Positions 9,485 to 20,924 of a DNA stretch of 64,000 nt are shown piece after piece (position 1 is the stretch's first letter; each line of letters opens with the position of its first letter). The notes under the pieces are model-generated. The model was not told the origin of the DNA. It worked only from the letters and a program-made list of their open reading frames with translations, and did no database searches. The stretch spans positions 1,364,001 through 1,428,000 of the forward strand of contig BSBN01000252.1 of assembly GCA_027924645.1 (NCBI GenBank). The letters are read 5' to 3'. The position numbers and the translations under genes are program-made. This DNA comes from Cunninghamia lanceolata (Eukaryota > Streptophyta > Pinopsida > Cupressales > Cupressaceae).

Positions 9485-12096
9485 GGCACAATCCGAAGCT
9501 TAACCTTTAATAGTTAGGGTAGAGACTCTACTTTCTTCAAAATGACCTACAATAGAATCATAGGAGGATGAGTCTTTGTTCACACTTTTAACTTTATCAG
9601 GATTTTGACCTTTACCATGTTGGGGGAATGGATCCTTGTATACATTGAGGTCTTTATTCGATGTATGTTGAGGAGGTTTGTTGAAGGTGATTTGACCCCT
9701 GTCTATGAGATTTTGAATCAAGTGTTTCAGTTTCATGCACGATGAGGTTATGTGTCCTTTTGTTCTATGGAACTCATAACATTCATTATCCTTATACCAT
9801 GGTGGTTTGAAAGTGGGTTCATCATATTGACGTGTTTTGGGTAGTAGGAGGAGTTTGTTTTCAAGGAGTTTCTTGAGGACTGATTCAATAGGCTCATTTA
9901 ATGGGGTGAAATGGTGTCTTGGGGGATAGTCTTGTTGTAGTTGTTGGTTGCATTGTTGTTGTTGCGGTTGTTGTTGTTGTTCCCTAGAGGTATATGGGGT
10001 TGCTTTTGATAGGTTTAGCGGTAATTGGAGGGTTTGGACATGTTTAGAATCCACAACACCATCATTCACCACATTCTTGTTTTTGTTCCAAAATTTGGGT
10101 TTATCATTAGATTGTTGTTGAGGAGTGTTATCTTTGGTCTCCTTAAAGATTTTGACGATACCCTTTGCAATGAGTGTTTTTTTGATATTAGTCCCCTTTT
10201 GAATGATCTCATTGAAGGAGGTAGCACTATGCATTTGTAAATAGAACCCTAGGTCCGGATTAAGATTTTGCATAAAGATGTTAATGAGTTGTTTATCAAG
10301 TATTTTAAACAGGAATTTGCTAGCCATATTGTGCCATCTTTGTATGAAGGATGTAAAGGTTTCAAAATTTCACTACTTGTTGTTACACAAGTCCATTATG
10401 GAAATCTCATTATCATTATTGTATGAGAAATGGATAGCAATTTTTTCTGCTAGTTTGTTGAAAGTCCTAATACCCGTGGGTAGATGTGAGAACCATTCTA
10501 TTGCTTGTCCTCCAAGACTATGAGGAAAGAGGCACATAAGATATGTGTCATCATAAGCTACCTCAAAACATGCAATGTAAAATTCTCTAAGATGGCCTTG
10601 GGATCACCCTTTCCTTTGTATTTGTCAAATTTAGGTATGTCAAAGTTAGGTGGGAAAGGGATCATTGGTAGGGAACAATCAAAGGGGTAAGAACAAACCT
10701 CCTCCAATGAGAAAGTTTTCTTGACGTGACCAAATGACATAACATCTATATGTTTTTGCATAAGCTCATTATGTTTTTGTATTGTGTCAAGTTTAAGCTC
10801 ATAAGCCATTTGTGATGTTGGTAAAGTCAAATTTTGTTGAATTTGGGGATTGTTTTGGGTAGGATTAACGAAAGAAGGTGGGTTTTGTGGATGTGGTGGA
10901 GTGAGATAAGAGTATTGATTTGGTGAGCTTTGAGGGGGATTATGATGTTGTTGTGGAGGGATGGTGTATGTGTTTTGAATTGGATTTTGAGGTGGTTGTG
11001 GCAGAGGGATATAACTAATATTAGTGTTTGAGGGAGTTTGCGGGATAGTGATATAACTAATATTAGGGTTTGAGGGAGGTTGCAGTGGAGTAGTAGAGAT
11101 ATTGTTGAGATTTTGATTGGGTGATGATTAGAGTGTTTAAACTTGTGACACTTTTGGCGGAGTGACATAAGCATCCATAGGTGTATAGTTGGGTGGTAAA
11201 GATGATCATGATGGGGTAGCAAGTGAAAATTTTGATATGGTCATATGGATTTGAGATACGCATGGAGGGTTTTGTGGATTGGTAGGTATGGATGTGGTCG
11301 AGAGAGGTTTGGATGGTTGCATTTGTTTGGCTAGTCTGGCTTGTCTAGCTAGTTTGGCTTGACAATGAAGATGCTCTTGTTGAGCACGATATTATTCCAT
11401 GCGAGTTAGGAGGGGTGATATTGGTCTCTCCACTGTTGGATTTTGATTTTGATAAAGAGGATTGCCATATTGAGCAGTGAAAGGATTAGGTTCTTCCCCT
11501 TGTGAAGATGATTCAGGAATTGCTGTAGATATGGTAGACATTGTTTGGACGAAGTTTATTGGTGATCTACCCATAACGTTGAGGGCATCTTGAAAAGGAT
11601 CTTTCTCATGAATATTAGATGAGTCAAAGTCACGAGGTAATTTAGCTCTGTCTTGAGAAAGTAAATGAAAGTAGTGATCTCTATTAGAGCGAATGAGTTT
11701 GCCAAAGGCTGTCATGGCCTTGGGATCTTGGGTGATGTCTTCTAGATCTTGAACCCCTTCTTCTTGAGAGGATTGACCTTCTCGAAAGTATCGCTCTTCT
11801 TGGGAGGCATTTTGATTATCGGTATCTTCTATTGAAATGAAATCATGAGGATGTGACCCTGTGGTATGTTGCATTGATGCTCTTTCTGTGATATTATCTT
11901 TGGGAGGATCATTTTAAACATTTGTTTGAGGTTTGTTTTGAAAATTTGTTGGTATGCCAATTGGCGTGTGAGGTGTGTCACTTTGAGACATGGTGTGATG
12001 ACCTTGTGGAGGTGCGCAAGAGTGAGATTTTTGTTTCCTTGGGGAAGTTTTCTTAGCCTTCATGGCTTGATTTATTTGTAGTCTAGTGGTCACCAT
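9485..12096 (-). pseudogene. Element 1 gag, decayed
   Basis: The start MVTTRLQINQAMKAKK at 12096 mirrors the gag start of element 5 (MVTTRAQAKK). After a long Gln/Pro/Asn-rich region (11870-10850), the conserved capsid part begins at LPMIPFPPNFDIPKFDKYKG (about 10680-10610). It continues in another frame through NLNPDLGFYLQMHS (about 10265) and IAKGIVKIFKE (about 10170). The nucleocapsid-like site is CYEFHRTKGHITSSCMKLKH (about 9785-9730), a C-x-H-x-C variant seen in this clade. A poly-Gln stretch lies at about 9970. Stops and frameshifts occur near 11913, 11391, 11130, 10557 and 10330-10550, so no full Gag can be made. Confidence 0.82.
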
Positions 12097-12732
12097 AAGA
12101 GGGCTCTAATGCACTAGGACAACAGATTAGGGATTTTGATCAATTTTGGACTAGTTTGGCAAAGTTGAGATTTACTATGTTGGTGGATTTGAAGTGGGTT
12201 GCTTGTGGAAGATTATAAATTCTAGATCAATTGTTGTTTGGATAAGGATTACTGTTCACAGAGGTAGACTTTTGACCCCAATGAAGGCAGATAGTGTTAA
12301 TGGCGTAAACTAACTCAAGAGTAGTTTATTCTCTAAGCTCATAAAAACCAATAATAGATACTAGTTCCTCTTTCAAAAAACCCAAGAGATGTGATCACTC
12401 TCAAATCAAAAGATGAACTAGGGGATTGATATGATCCAGAATCTATGGTGGAGACCAAATTACTCAACTAGATAAAAGTGTGGGTAAGGATTTAGGTCTG
12501 TTTGGTGAAACAAAGTTGATGATAGTAATCTCAAGAGGATCAATGGTTCGAAAAGTCCAAGTTTTATGCTATGACAATGGATGAAATGGTCTGATAGTTT
12601 GATGGAATATGTCTAAAAGTACTGTGAGATGCTAGCTCAGAGGTTAATAAGATCAAAATCTTGAGTTTGTTGTATTCTGGATTAAATGAAAGATTTGTAG
12701 TTTAACAGGGACCAAAGGCATTGGGATACGGT

Positions 12733-12940
12733 TCAAAGGTGCTTAGCTGTGTTTCAAAGGTGCTTAACTGTGATACTAAAAGTGCTTTAATGCTTATCAA
12801 AGGTGCTAGACTGCATTTAAAGGCGCTTAGCTGTGTTTCAAAAGGTGCTTAACTATGTTTAAAAGGTGCTTTAATGCTGATAAAAGGCAATGGACAACGT
12901 TTTAAAGGCGCTTAGCTATGTTTCAAAGGCGCTAAGATAG
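12733..12940. repeat. Degenerate short tandem array with (A)AAGG(C/T)GCTTAGCTGTGTTTC units
   Basis: On the plus strand the unit AAAGGTGCTTAGCTGTGTTTC and variants recur about nine times at roughly 20-25 bp steps, with a second unit type ending CTTTAATGCTT. It lies in the element 1 leader. Confidence 0.8.
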
Positions 12941-13883
12941 TATCAGTAATGTTATAAGGAAAATTTTGATATATTTTTTATTGAATTTGGATTGGATTTT
13001 CTTTGACATGAGAACACACAGTAAACAAAAAGGCTTAGGACTGACACAACAAATAGTGTATGTTCGAGGCTCATGAAAAAGCCCAAGTTTTCACGGGTAT
13101 AAGACAATTGTAAACAATATCAAGCACTCTTTATCCCTAAAGACATGGATTCATTGCGGTACATCAGCTCACAACTTGAAATCTCCATCAACTCAAATGT
13201 CATCACACTTTTAACAAGTAGCTGCATACATTTGTGTCTTTGTGAGAGAGGATAGGTAGGGGTATCTCACCCTTTCCTCAGAAAGCTACAAGTAGACCAC
13301 AAGAGCCTATGCTTGCCAAGGATTACTATCTCATCTCAAGGGAGGCAATGGTGAGTAATCTTGAGGGTTTATAATGATTTCCCTTGCATTGAAAATTACC
13401 GCAACGTTCAGAGGTGAATCAGGTAGTCTCTAGCTAGGGGGTTCTTAGTTGCTTTGAGGGACCAATGCCTTGCGAGCATGCAGTGAGCTACTCAAAGCTT
13501 TGACCAATCCTACTAAGAGTATCATATACCTCACACAATGCAAAAATTATTTTCACAAAGTGTTGGTACGCCTCTTTTCAATTTGGCACTGTAAGGCAAG
13601 GCTGACATTGGTTAGGACTTGGCTTTCACCTTATCCAACTTATATAGTGGTTCAAAGGAAAACTCCGCTAAGGTTTGTCCCTTTTGGATGAAATGCAATC
13701 CAAAAGCAGGCCCTTCTAAAGGATAAACTAAAAGTAAATGATAGATGAGTCTCATTTTTTGATCACCCAAGATGTTGCAAAGGGAGAGCATATACCTATC
13801 ACCTTTACAAGCACGAAAAATAGTTGTTCATTTTATCCTATTTAGTAAGAAAAATACTAGGTACAACTACTTTAACCACTCAA

Positions 13884-14120
13884 GATTGCAAATGATAGAT
13901 GTTAATTGTCCTTTAAGATAGCAGTTGTTCCTAAGACTTAGATTGCAAAAAGAACATTCATGTCCATTGTCCCTTAAGATAGCAATTGTTCCTAAGACTT
14001 AGATTGCAAAAGATAGATGGCAATTGTCCCTTAAGATAGCAATTGTTCCTAAGACTTTAGATTGTAAAAAGATCATTCATGTCCATTGTCCCTTAAGATA
14101 GCAATTGTTCCTAAGACTTA
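13884..14120. repeat. Four-unit tandem repeat with alternating A-B order
   Basis: Units start with GATTG at 13884, 13941, 14002 and 14060 (57, 61, 58 and 61 bp) and end with TTGTTCCTAAGACTTA. Units 1 and 3 carry GATAGATG; units 2 and 4 carry a CATTCATGTCCATTG variant. The pair A-B was therefore duplicated as a block, a small higher-order repeat. Confidence 0.9.
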
Positions 14121-14265
14121 GTGAAAAAAGAGATTGTAATTCTTCAACGCTCGTCCTGCAAAGATGTGTTAGAAAACCTATTTGCTCTGTTTGAGTGATA
14201 AGAAGCTGCAACAAGTTGGTTTAGTTCCACAAAACTCAAACAATTAGCAAAAACCAAATGAATTG

Positions 14266-14430
14266 AACAAAGCGCTTTATTGAGTTTTAAAGGCGCTCCA
14301 GAAAATACCAAAAGCGTGGTATTGCAATGCAAAGGCACGCTCTTGCTTACAAAAGATGCATGACTATTGTGCAAAGGCGCTTCACCGCGATGCAATAGTG
14401 CTTGACTATGCAAAAGCGCTTTACTGTCAT
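14266..14430. repeat. Second array with the GCGCTT core
   Basis: Repeated CAAAGGCGCTTCACCGC, AAAGCGCTTTACTGTC, AAGGCGCTCC and similar pieces, at irregular 20-30 bp steps, related to the array at 12733-12940. Confidence 0.7.
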
Positions 14431-14727
14431 AGACCTAGAAAAAGCAATATTTCATCAAAAAAGCTAGATTGAAAGATGATTGGATGGTTCCATGATGATC
14501 TAGAATGGTGATAGATGATGAGATCTGCAGCCTGCAATCAAGAATGAATCACAAAACTCCATGAAATAATAGGTTAACTCAAAAACACAAAATACTCATA
14601 AATAATGCAGCTTAGGAAGTATGTTAGATGATTGAAAGACAAATAAATCAGCTTGTCTAACAATTTGGATCAGTATGATGAGAAAAGAACCCTGCAAATC
14701 AGAAAAATCAAATCAGAAAGCCTAATT

Positions 14728-14892
14728 AACCAGAGGCGCTTCACTGTTATGTAAAAGTCCTTTACTGCCTGATGAAAGCACCTTACTATGCGCCAAAGGT
14801 GCTTCACTGTCGCCCGAAGGCACTTTTCTGCAGACCAGATGCGCTTTAGTTCGGTGCAAAGGTGATTTTCTGTGTTCAATTGTGCTTTTTTG
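14728..14892. repeat. Third array with the GCGCTT core, next to the PBS-like site
   Basis: Pieces such as AGGCGCTTCACTGT, AAAGGTGCTTCACTGTC and GATGCGCTTTAG recur at roughly 23 bp steps. On the minus strand this is the first sequence after the PBS-like site. Confidence 0.7.
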
Positions 14893-14939
14893 TACTGTAC
14901 TTCAAAAAACAAATTTTCTAAAGAAAAAAAAAAGTTAGT

Positions 14940-14959
14940 GGGTCCCAACAGGTGTGCCA
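14940..14959 (-). promoter_or_regulatory. Element 1 primer binding site (candidate)
   Basis: Read on the minus strand, TGGCACACCTGTTGGGACC follows the LTR end after 3 bases. It resembles the TGGCGCC.. type of PBS used by many Athila/Tat elements, but with several differences, so the tRNA cannot be named. Confidence 0.5.
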
Positions 14960-14962
14960 GAA

Positions 14963-16177
14963 TGTGTATAAGTAATATTGAGATTGAATAATAATCAAAA
15001 CAATGAAAGTAAACTCAATCCTATAACATCAAAATATATATCTAAGCAATAACCAAATCAATGAATAATGCAATTAACAATCAAAATCTATCACCTAGAT
15101 TGTATTGATCTCTTGGTCGAATGTGAATTGCTCTATCAATTGCATACCCATGGTTGCAACAAGCGAGTGTAGATAGTATGCGTGCTTAAAAGGTCGATAT
15201 GTGCTCAACAATGTGATGTATGCTCAATGCATTATAGGGATGCCTAAAAGTAAATGATCGAAGAGGATTTGTGAAGGAGATGAAGGGGGTATATATAGGT
15301 TTCAATAAAGATCGATCAACGATTAAAATAATTCAAACAAATGGATGGTTAAGATAAATCAAATAACTCATGATGATTGTGCACACAACATGTGTCATGA
15401 TTTAAAGCTATTTTTATTGAATTAATTGCTTTTTGGCTAAAGATAGGATTTGATTTCATAAATTAGAATGTTTTTTCCAATTTATGAGTTGATGATAAAA
15501 AATAATAATAAATTAAAGCCAATTAACTCAACTTTATATTTGCTTTTTGAAGTTCTAAAAATAAGACTGATTGTGCACATAGAGTTAAAATGATATTTTT
15601 AGAGGATTTTGAAGATATTTGAAATTAAATAAATAAATTTATTTAATTGATTGTGCATGATTGAAGAAAAGATAAGATATGAAGACTTAAATAAATTAAA
15701 CAAATAAATTGATTTAATTTATTTTGCATGATGGAAGAAAATATGATATAAATAAAATATTAATTTTATTTATTTTTAGAGGATGAAGTCAACTTAAATA
15801 AATTTGGATAATTTATTTAAATTTGGAACAATAATTGATTAGATAATTAAATAATGAAAATTATTTAATTGTGGTAAGAGGAAATTTGATGAATTAATTA
15901 AATAATTGTTTTATTTAATTAATGTGGACTTGAGAATTGGAAGAAGATAATGATTCAATTAAATAACTAAAATTATTTAATTTGGAGGAATAAAGTGAAT
16001 TTTACTAAAATTAATTAAATAAAGAGGATTTATTTAATTAACGTTGGAAATTAGGGAATTAGAAGAAATTGAAGAAATTAATTAAATTATTTAATTAATG
16101 TTAAATACAAGTTATTTAGGAAATTAATGAAAAGCAAGTGATGCGATACGAAGGGTCATTTTTGGGTGTCTACAACA
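14963..16177 (-). repeat. Element 1 5' LTR
   Basis: On the minus strand it begins TGTTGTAGACACCCAAAAAT at 16177 and ends ..TTATACACA at 14963, about 1.2 kb, very AT-rich with many TTAATTAAAT pieces. The start is like the LTR start of element 5 (TGTAGACATCAAAAATTG at 59829). The expected 5 bp target duplication would be GGATA (16178-16182); its partner is not in the window. Confidence 0.75.
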
Positions 16178-16210
16178 GGATAGCAAGTGAACCCAAATTC
16201 TCCTGCATCA
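16178..16210 (-). repeat. Element 2 3' LTR, first 33 bp only
   Basis: Minus strand TGATGCAGGAGAATTTGGGT.. at 16210 matches the start of the 5' LTR (TGATGCAGGAGCATCCAGGT.. at 22570). Both continue with TTCACTTGC. The match stops at 16178, where the LTR of element 1 begins. Confidence 0.85.
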
Positions 16211-16249
16211 GACACGTTAGGTAAGAGAAATATTCCTTGAGGCTACAAC

Positions 16250-16420
16250 TCAAGAATATTTTGGTAAGTCTAGAATAGAAATCCCATACTTAACCAATTT
16301 AGAAGCTTGCATCCAAGAGGCTTCATCAGCTGGTTTACCCTTCCACCGGACAAGATACTCCATGTATTATTTTCCCCTTGTTCATTTAGTCACAGGAGAA
16401 CCAATCACTTGATCAACTTG
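16250..16420 (-). pseudogene. Element 2 chromodomain
   Basis: The translation MEYLVRWKGKPADEASWM (about 16365-16310) is a typical chromodomain core as found at the C-terminus of chromovirus integrases, where it is thought to steer insertion to certain chromatin. Two stops lie just before it (near 16390 and 16373). It ends with KLVKYGISILDLPK and a stop at about 16262. Confidence 0.85.
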
Positions 16421-17745
16421 TTCAAACAGTTTTTCAGGCAATTGATCTATCCATTCACATTTATCCTAAACATCTAAATTGAATCCTTCGTGTGTGCTTA
16501 ACTCCCCTTCATAATATCAATACAAATTTGCCACATTGAAAATGGGTGAAATATCTATTCCTGGTGGAAGTTCTATTTCATAAGCATTGGATGAAAGCTT
16601 ATGCAAGACCTTACAAGGTCCAATCTTCATCCATTTTAATTTGTTGTAACTTCCTTGCAGGAACCTCTCCTTTTGCAAATGTGCCAAGACCAAATCTCCA
16701 ACTTGAAACTCTTATTCCCTCCTATGAATATCAACACGCTCCTTGCATTTGGTGGCATTATTCTCCAAGTTTTATTTCACTTGTTTATGCAAATCTTAGA
16801 TATACTCTACAAAATCTTTAGCTACAACACTCTTTCGAGTCAAATTAGCACTATCCCACAATTCATCTACCCCTCTTGGACTGTAACCATACACAATATG
16901 AAAAGGACTTTTCCCTACACTCTGATTGACTAAATTATTATAGGCAAACTTTGCCTAAGCCAAAACCAAGTCCCACTGGTTAGGCTTATTCCCTACCAAA
17001 CATCTCAATAAATTTCCCAAACTTCTATCTGACCATCACTCTGAGGATGGTACGTTGAACTAAAACCCAACTGTGTACCCATTTTCTTCCACAAGGTATG
17101 TCAAAAATGACCAACAAATTTCACATCTCCATCTGAAACTATGCTCTTAGGCAAACCATGTAATCTAACTACCTCCTTAAAAATAACATCGCAATGTGGG
17201 AAGCATCATTACTCTTTTGACATGGAATAAAATGAACCATTTTTAAAAATTTGTCAACAACAACAAAGATAGAATCATTACCTCTCTATGTTCAAGGCAA
17301 TCCCAAAACAAAATCCATACTTATGTTTTCCCACGGTCTCTCTGGTATAGGCAATGGTTGATATAAACTAGTATTCTGCCTGACTCATTTAGCATATTGA
17401 CAAAATCTGCAACCTTGTACCAATTTCTACACATCTGCAGCCATACCAGGCTAGAAATAACCTTCATTTAATTGTGCCAATGTTTTAACAACACCAAAGT
17501 GTCCACTTAAACCACCACTTTGCTTTTCTTTTAGCAAATTATCCCTCATTGACCCTTGAGGTATACACAACTTCTATCCTTTGAACAACAAACCTTCCTA
17601 AATAAAATACTCCAGCCATGGTGTTCTATCCTTCTCTACTGGATTCATATAAGTAGCCCACACTTCTTTAAAATCAATATCATCTTTGTACAATTCTCTC
17701 ATAGAATAAAAACCAACCACATTCACCCTAAATTCATTCAACAAC
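16421..17745 (-). pseudogene. Element 2 integrase, strongly decayed
   Basis: The HHCC zinc site is readable (GGLSGHFGVVKTLAQL, CRFCQYAK; about 17525-17400). The core keeps its first Asp in [11 protein letters not shown] (about 17330). The second Asp region is altered (QMEM for the expected SDGD, about 17130). The third position is present in HPQSDGQIEV (about 17030). Downstream, FHIVYGYSPRGVDELWDSA and DLVLAHLQKERFLQGSYNKL identify the C-terminal part. I count more than ten stops. Confidence 0.8.
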
Positions 17746-18400
17746 AAACATCTCCTACTCAATGCATCCACTAACCTATTAGACTTTCCACTCCTATGTT
17801 TCAAAACAAAAGAATAACTTTGTAGAAATTCAACCCATTTTATGTGTCTCTGATTTGACTTACCTTGGTTGTTAATGAACTACAAAGCATGATGATCAAT
17901 ATAAACATAGATTTCTTTGGCAACAAATAATGTCTCCACTTCTTGAGTGCATGTACAATTGCATAAAATTCTTGATCATACACAGAATATTTCTTCTTTG
18001 CTTATTCAACTTCTCACTGAAGTATGCAATTGGTTTCCCCTCTTAACTAAGGACACCTCCAATCGTTGTCCCACTTGCATCACAATCTACTTGAAAAACT
18101 TTCCCAAAATCAGGGAGCACCAAAACTGGCTGTTCAGTCACCTTACTCTTCAAAATTCTAAAACTCTTCTCAGCTATTGTTGTCCACACAAACTCCTTCC
18201 TATTACCTTTCATTGTCTTAGTAATAGCTGCATGAATCCCACTAAAATTTTGAATGAACTTCCTGTAGAATCTCACCAAGCCATGAAAACTTCTAGCTTC
18301 AAACATGCTACGAGGTGAAGGCCAATCCACAATCAACTTGACCTTTTCTGGTCCATTTTTAGACCATCACCAGAAACTACAAATCCCAAATAAACTAACT
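17746..18400 (-). pseudogene. Element 2 RNase H and connection, decayed
   Basis: The segment SFHGLVRFYRKFIQNFSGIH (about 18285-18228) is the usual RT/RNase H connection. DCDASGTTIGGVLS (about 18084-18045) is the RNase H start with the catalytic Asp, and the YIDHHALQF piece (about 17910-17885) is its middle. HRSGKSNRLVDALSRR (about 17800-17755) is the end, with the Asp of the usual NVVADALSRR replaced in context by LVDALSRR. Stops interrupt between 18042 and 17805. Confidence 0.82.
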
Positions 18401-19214
18401 CCTCCTTCATGAAACTACACTTTTTAAAATTTACTAGCAATTTCTCTTCTCTCAACCTCTGCAATACTGCCCTAACATGCAAAAAATGTTCTTCTTTTAT
18501 CTTACTGAAAATTCAAATATCATCTAGATATACATTAACAAACTTACCAAGAAATGGCTTCAACACTTCATTCATTAGCATCATGAAAGTGCTGGGAGCA
18601 TTTGTTAATCCAAAAAGCATCACAAACCACTCGTACAATCCATCCTTTCTCTTGAAGGCGGTCTTCCACTCGTCCCCTTCTCTGATTCTAATATGATGAT
18701 ACCGACTCTTCAAATCAATCTTTGTGAAATATTTTTCTCCACTTAGGGAATCCATCATATCATCCATCCGTGGCAATGGGAATCTATAGTTGATTGTTAT
18801 TTTGTTAATCACCCTTGAATCTATACACATCTGCCATTCTCCATCCTTCTTTGGCATCAACACTGTTGGTATAGCACATGGACTAAGACTTCCCCTAATC
18901 AGACCCTTATCCAACAATTCTTGAACTTGCCTATTTATCTCCTCATTCTCCATAGGTGTCATCCTATATGGTGCCTTGTTTGGTAAACTCACACCAGGTA
19001 TCAAATCCATACAATGACTAATATTTCTCATAGGTGGCAATCCATCTGGCAACTCCTTCATCATTATATCTGAGTATTCTTCCACCATCTCTTGAATTTC
19101 TATAGGTAGCTCTTCTTGCTTTTCTGTTGTCATAACTACTTCAAGCTTGGAAATAAAAGAAAAACACACCCCTCCTTTCTTCATCTCTTTTAAGAATTTA
19201 TTTCCAGAAACCAA
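18401..19214 (-). pseudogene. Element 2 reverse transcriptase
   Basis: An open stretch of about 230 codons (19214-18513) shows RT motifs in order: [100 protein letters not shown] and the catalytic YLDD (about 18520). A stop follows just after. The rest of the thumb reads in other frames to about 18400. Wording is typical of plant chromoviruses (CRM/Reina/Galadriel group); I cannot place it more finely by eye. Confidence 0.88.
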
Positions 19215-19600
19215 ACTCTGGGATTACTCTCTACTTCATCTTCCTTATCCTTCATAGGATTCAAGGTATACTCTTTCTCATCCTTCTTTATCCTATATGT
19301 ATTTGTTCTCCCATCATGATTAGCTTGTCTATCAAAATTCCATGGTCTACCCAACAAAACATGACATGCATCCATCAGCATTATATCACACAAAATTTCA
19401 TCCTTATAACTACCAATTTGAAAATTAACTAGACATTGTTCACTTACCACCAATTGATGCTCTTTTTGCAACCAAGAAACTTTGTAAGGGCTAGGATGCT
19501 TCAACCTCTTCAACATCAATTTGTTAACCATTTCTTCAGACACAATATTGTCTGTACCACTAATGTCTACTATCACCTTACAACATTTTTATCACGCACC
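19190..19600 (-). pseudogene. Element 2 protease
   Basis: The core reads VIVDISGTDNIVSEEMVNKL (about 19580-19520). Chromoviruses usually have D-S-G-(S/A) here; an Ile follows the Asp and the active site is probably altered. MLMDACHVLLGRPWNFDRQA (about 19385-19330) is the second-half motif LLGRPW. It overlaps the start of the RT frame by a few codons in a different register, a frameshift since the original was one polyprotein. Confidence 0.75.
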
Positions 19601-19799
19601 TTGCATCTAGTTCGAAACAAGTTTCTCCTCTGAACAGGTTCAGATTTCTCCTTCTTTGGATTTAACAAAATCCTTCTCAACATCAAGGATTCTCCATCCT
19701 TTGGATCTTCTCCACACTTTGGTGAAGCCACACTTTCACATTCAGCTTATGCCACATTCAGTCTTGCCTCTTTTCTTTTTCTAGTACTCTACTAGATCT

Positions 19800-20802
19800 G
19801 AGGGCACTCAAATGCCCTATGTTCAATCTCTCCACACTGAAAACAAGTACTAATGAATCCTCTTCCTCTACCTCTGCCAAAAGATCCTCTGCCTCTGAAA
19901 TAATCACCTCTTCCTATTGAGGAATCTCCTCTTCCTTTTCTTTCCTAGGTATTTGTTTGTGATGAATTGGCCTCTCCTTGTTTATTTTGATATCCTCTTC
20001 TACCACTAGATTGTCCTCTTCCACGTGAAAATTTACCCCTACCTCTAGAATTGTTTTGTTTTCTAGAAAGTTTATCTTCATCCTTCAGGGCATATTGGTA
20101 GGCTTCCTCAACACTGGTGATTTGCACCATGCTTATTTCATCTTGAATGGAGTAATGCAACCCATTGATATATCTAGAAACCTTCTCAACATCATCATCA
20201 ACATGACCAGCTTGAATATTTGGTCTATAAAACTCCTCAGTATATTTCTTGCACATTCTTCTCCTTCTGCTTCAAATTCTGCAACTTCTTGAACAAACTA
20301 ATTTGATAGTCTGTAGGTAGAAACTTGGCCTTCAACTTGGTTATCTTTCTTTCCCAGGTTTGAATTTTCTCCTTTCCCTTTCTCTGTCATTTTGTTTGAA
20401 CATGATCCCACCATAAGGAGGCATGACCCTTCAACTTTGTACAAGCAAACTTCACTTTCTTGGGGTTTTCAACTGATTCAAAATCAAAATACTTGTCCAT
20501 CTCTGATATCTAGTCATTAATTATTTTTGATTTAAACTACCATTATAATTGGGAGGATCTAAACAAGGCTTATTACTTATTTTGGACATTGCTCTCAAAA
20601 ATCTTCTTTTTGGTTCATCTCCTTCATTTGCATCATCCTCTCTCAATTCAACTTCATCTTCATCCTCACTCACATCTTCAACATGTACTCCTTTGTGTTG
20701 CGCCATCTCTATAGCATCTAATCATGCGGTCATTCCTCTCAACATTTCCGCAATCCCCATATCTCTTCATGGTCCTCTTCTACCACGTCCTCTCTGTGCC
20801 AT
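19800..20802 (-). pseudogene. Element 2 gag
   Basis: The likely start is MAQRGRGRRG at 20802, 108 bases after the PBS. An acidic N-terminal part follows (EDVSEDEDEVELREDDANE), then a capsid part with EFYRPNIQAGHVDDDVEKVS, RYINGLHYSIQDEISMVQ and SVEEAYQYALKDEDKLSRKQ (20240-20060). Next is an Arg/Gly-rich region (GRGRGR, 19930-19870) and one zinc knuckle CFQCGEIEHRAFEC (about 19845-19803). Stops lie near 20720, 20520 and 19944. Confidence 0.85.
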
Positions 20803-20910
20803 GTCTTCTTTAGATTCTCTACAAGTGTAGGTCTACACTCACCCTTCTCTACCCACAAAAAAATATTAGAATCCCTTCCTTGACACGTCCACATGCTCCT
20901 CAGGAAACTT

Positions 20911-20922
20911 GCTCTGATACCA
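20911..20922 (-). promoter_or_regulatory. Element 2 primer binding site (initiator Met tRNA)
   Basis: Minus strand TGGTATCAGAGC, the standard complement of the 3' end of plant initiator Met tRNA, 2 bases after the LTR end. Confidence 0.92.
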
Positions 20923-20924
20923 CT

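Larger units (their letters stand above)
12097..14939 (-). other. Element 1 leader (5' untranslated region) with several repeat arrays
   Basis: About 2.8 kb between the PBS-like site and gag with no coding signal. It carries three arrays built around a GCGCTT/GTGCTT core and one four-unit array with AB-AB order, annotated separately. Long leaders are common in Tat-clade elements. The MVTTR start of gag follows directly at 12096. Confidence 0.6.
4374..16177 (-). mobile_element. Element 1: Tat-like Ty3/gypsy retrotransposon, 3' end not seen
   Basis: Order on the minus strand: 5' LTR (16177-14963), PBS-like site, long leader, gag, protease plus G-patch, RT, RNase H, a second archaeal-type RNase H, integrase. 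The second RNase H placed between RNase H and integrase is the hallmark of the Tat clade of non-chromodomain Ty3/gypsy elements. Many stops and frameshifts show it is inactive. Its 5' end lies 33 bp inside the 3' LTR of element 2, so it inserted after element 2. Its 3' LTR is absent from 1-4373; it is either off-window to the left or lost. Confidence 0.85.

Noticed and set aside
12097..14939. CRISPR-like array
   Set aside because: The units are unevenly spaced, lack unique spacers of constant size, and lie inside a plant retroelement leader.
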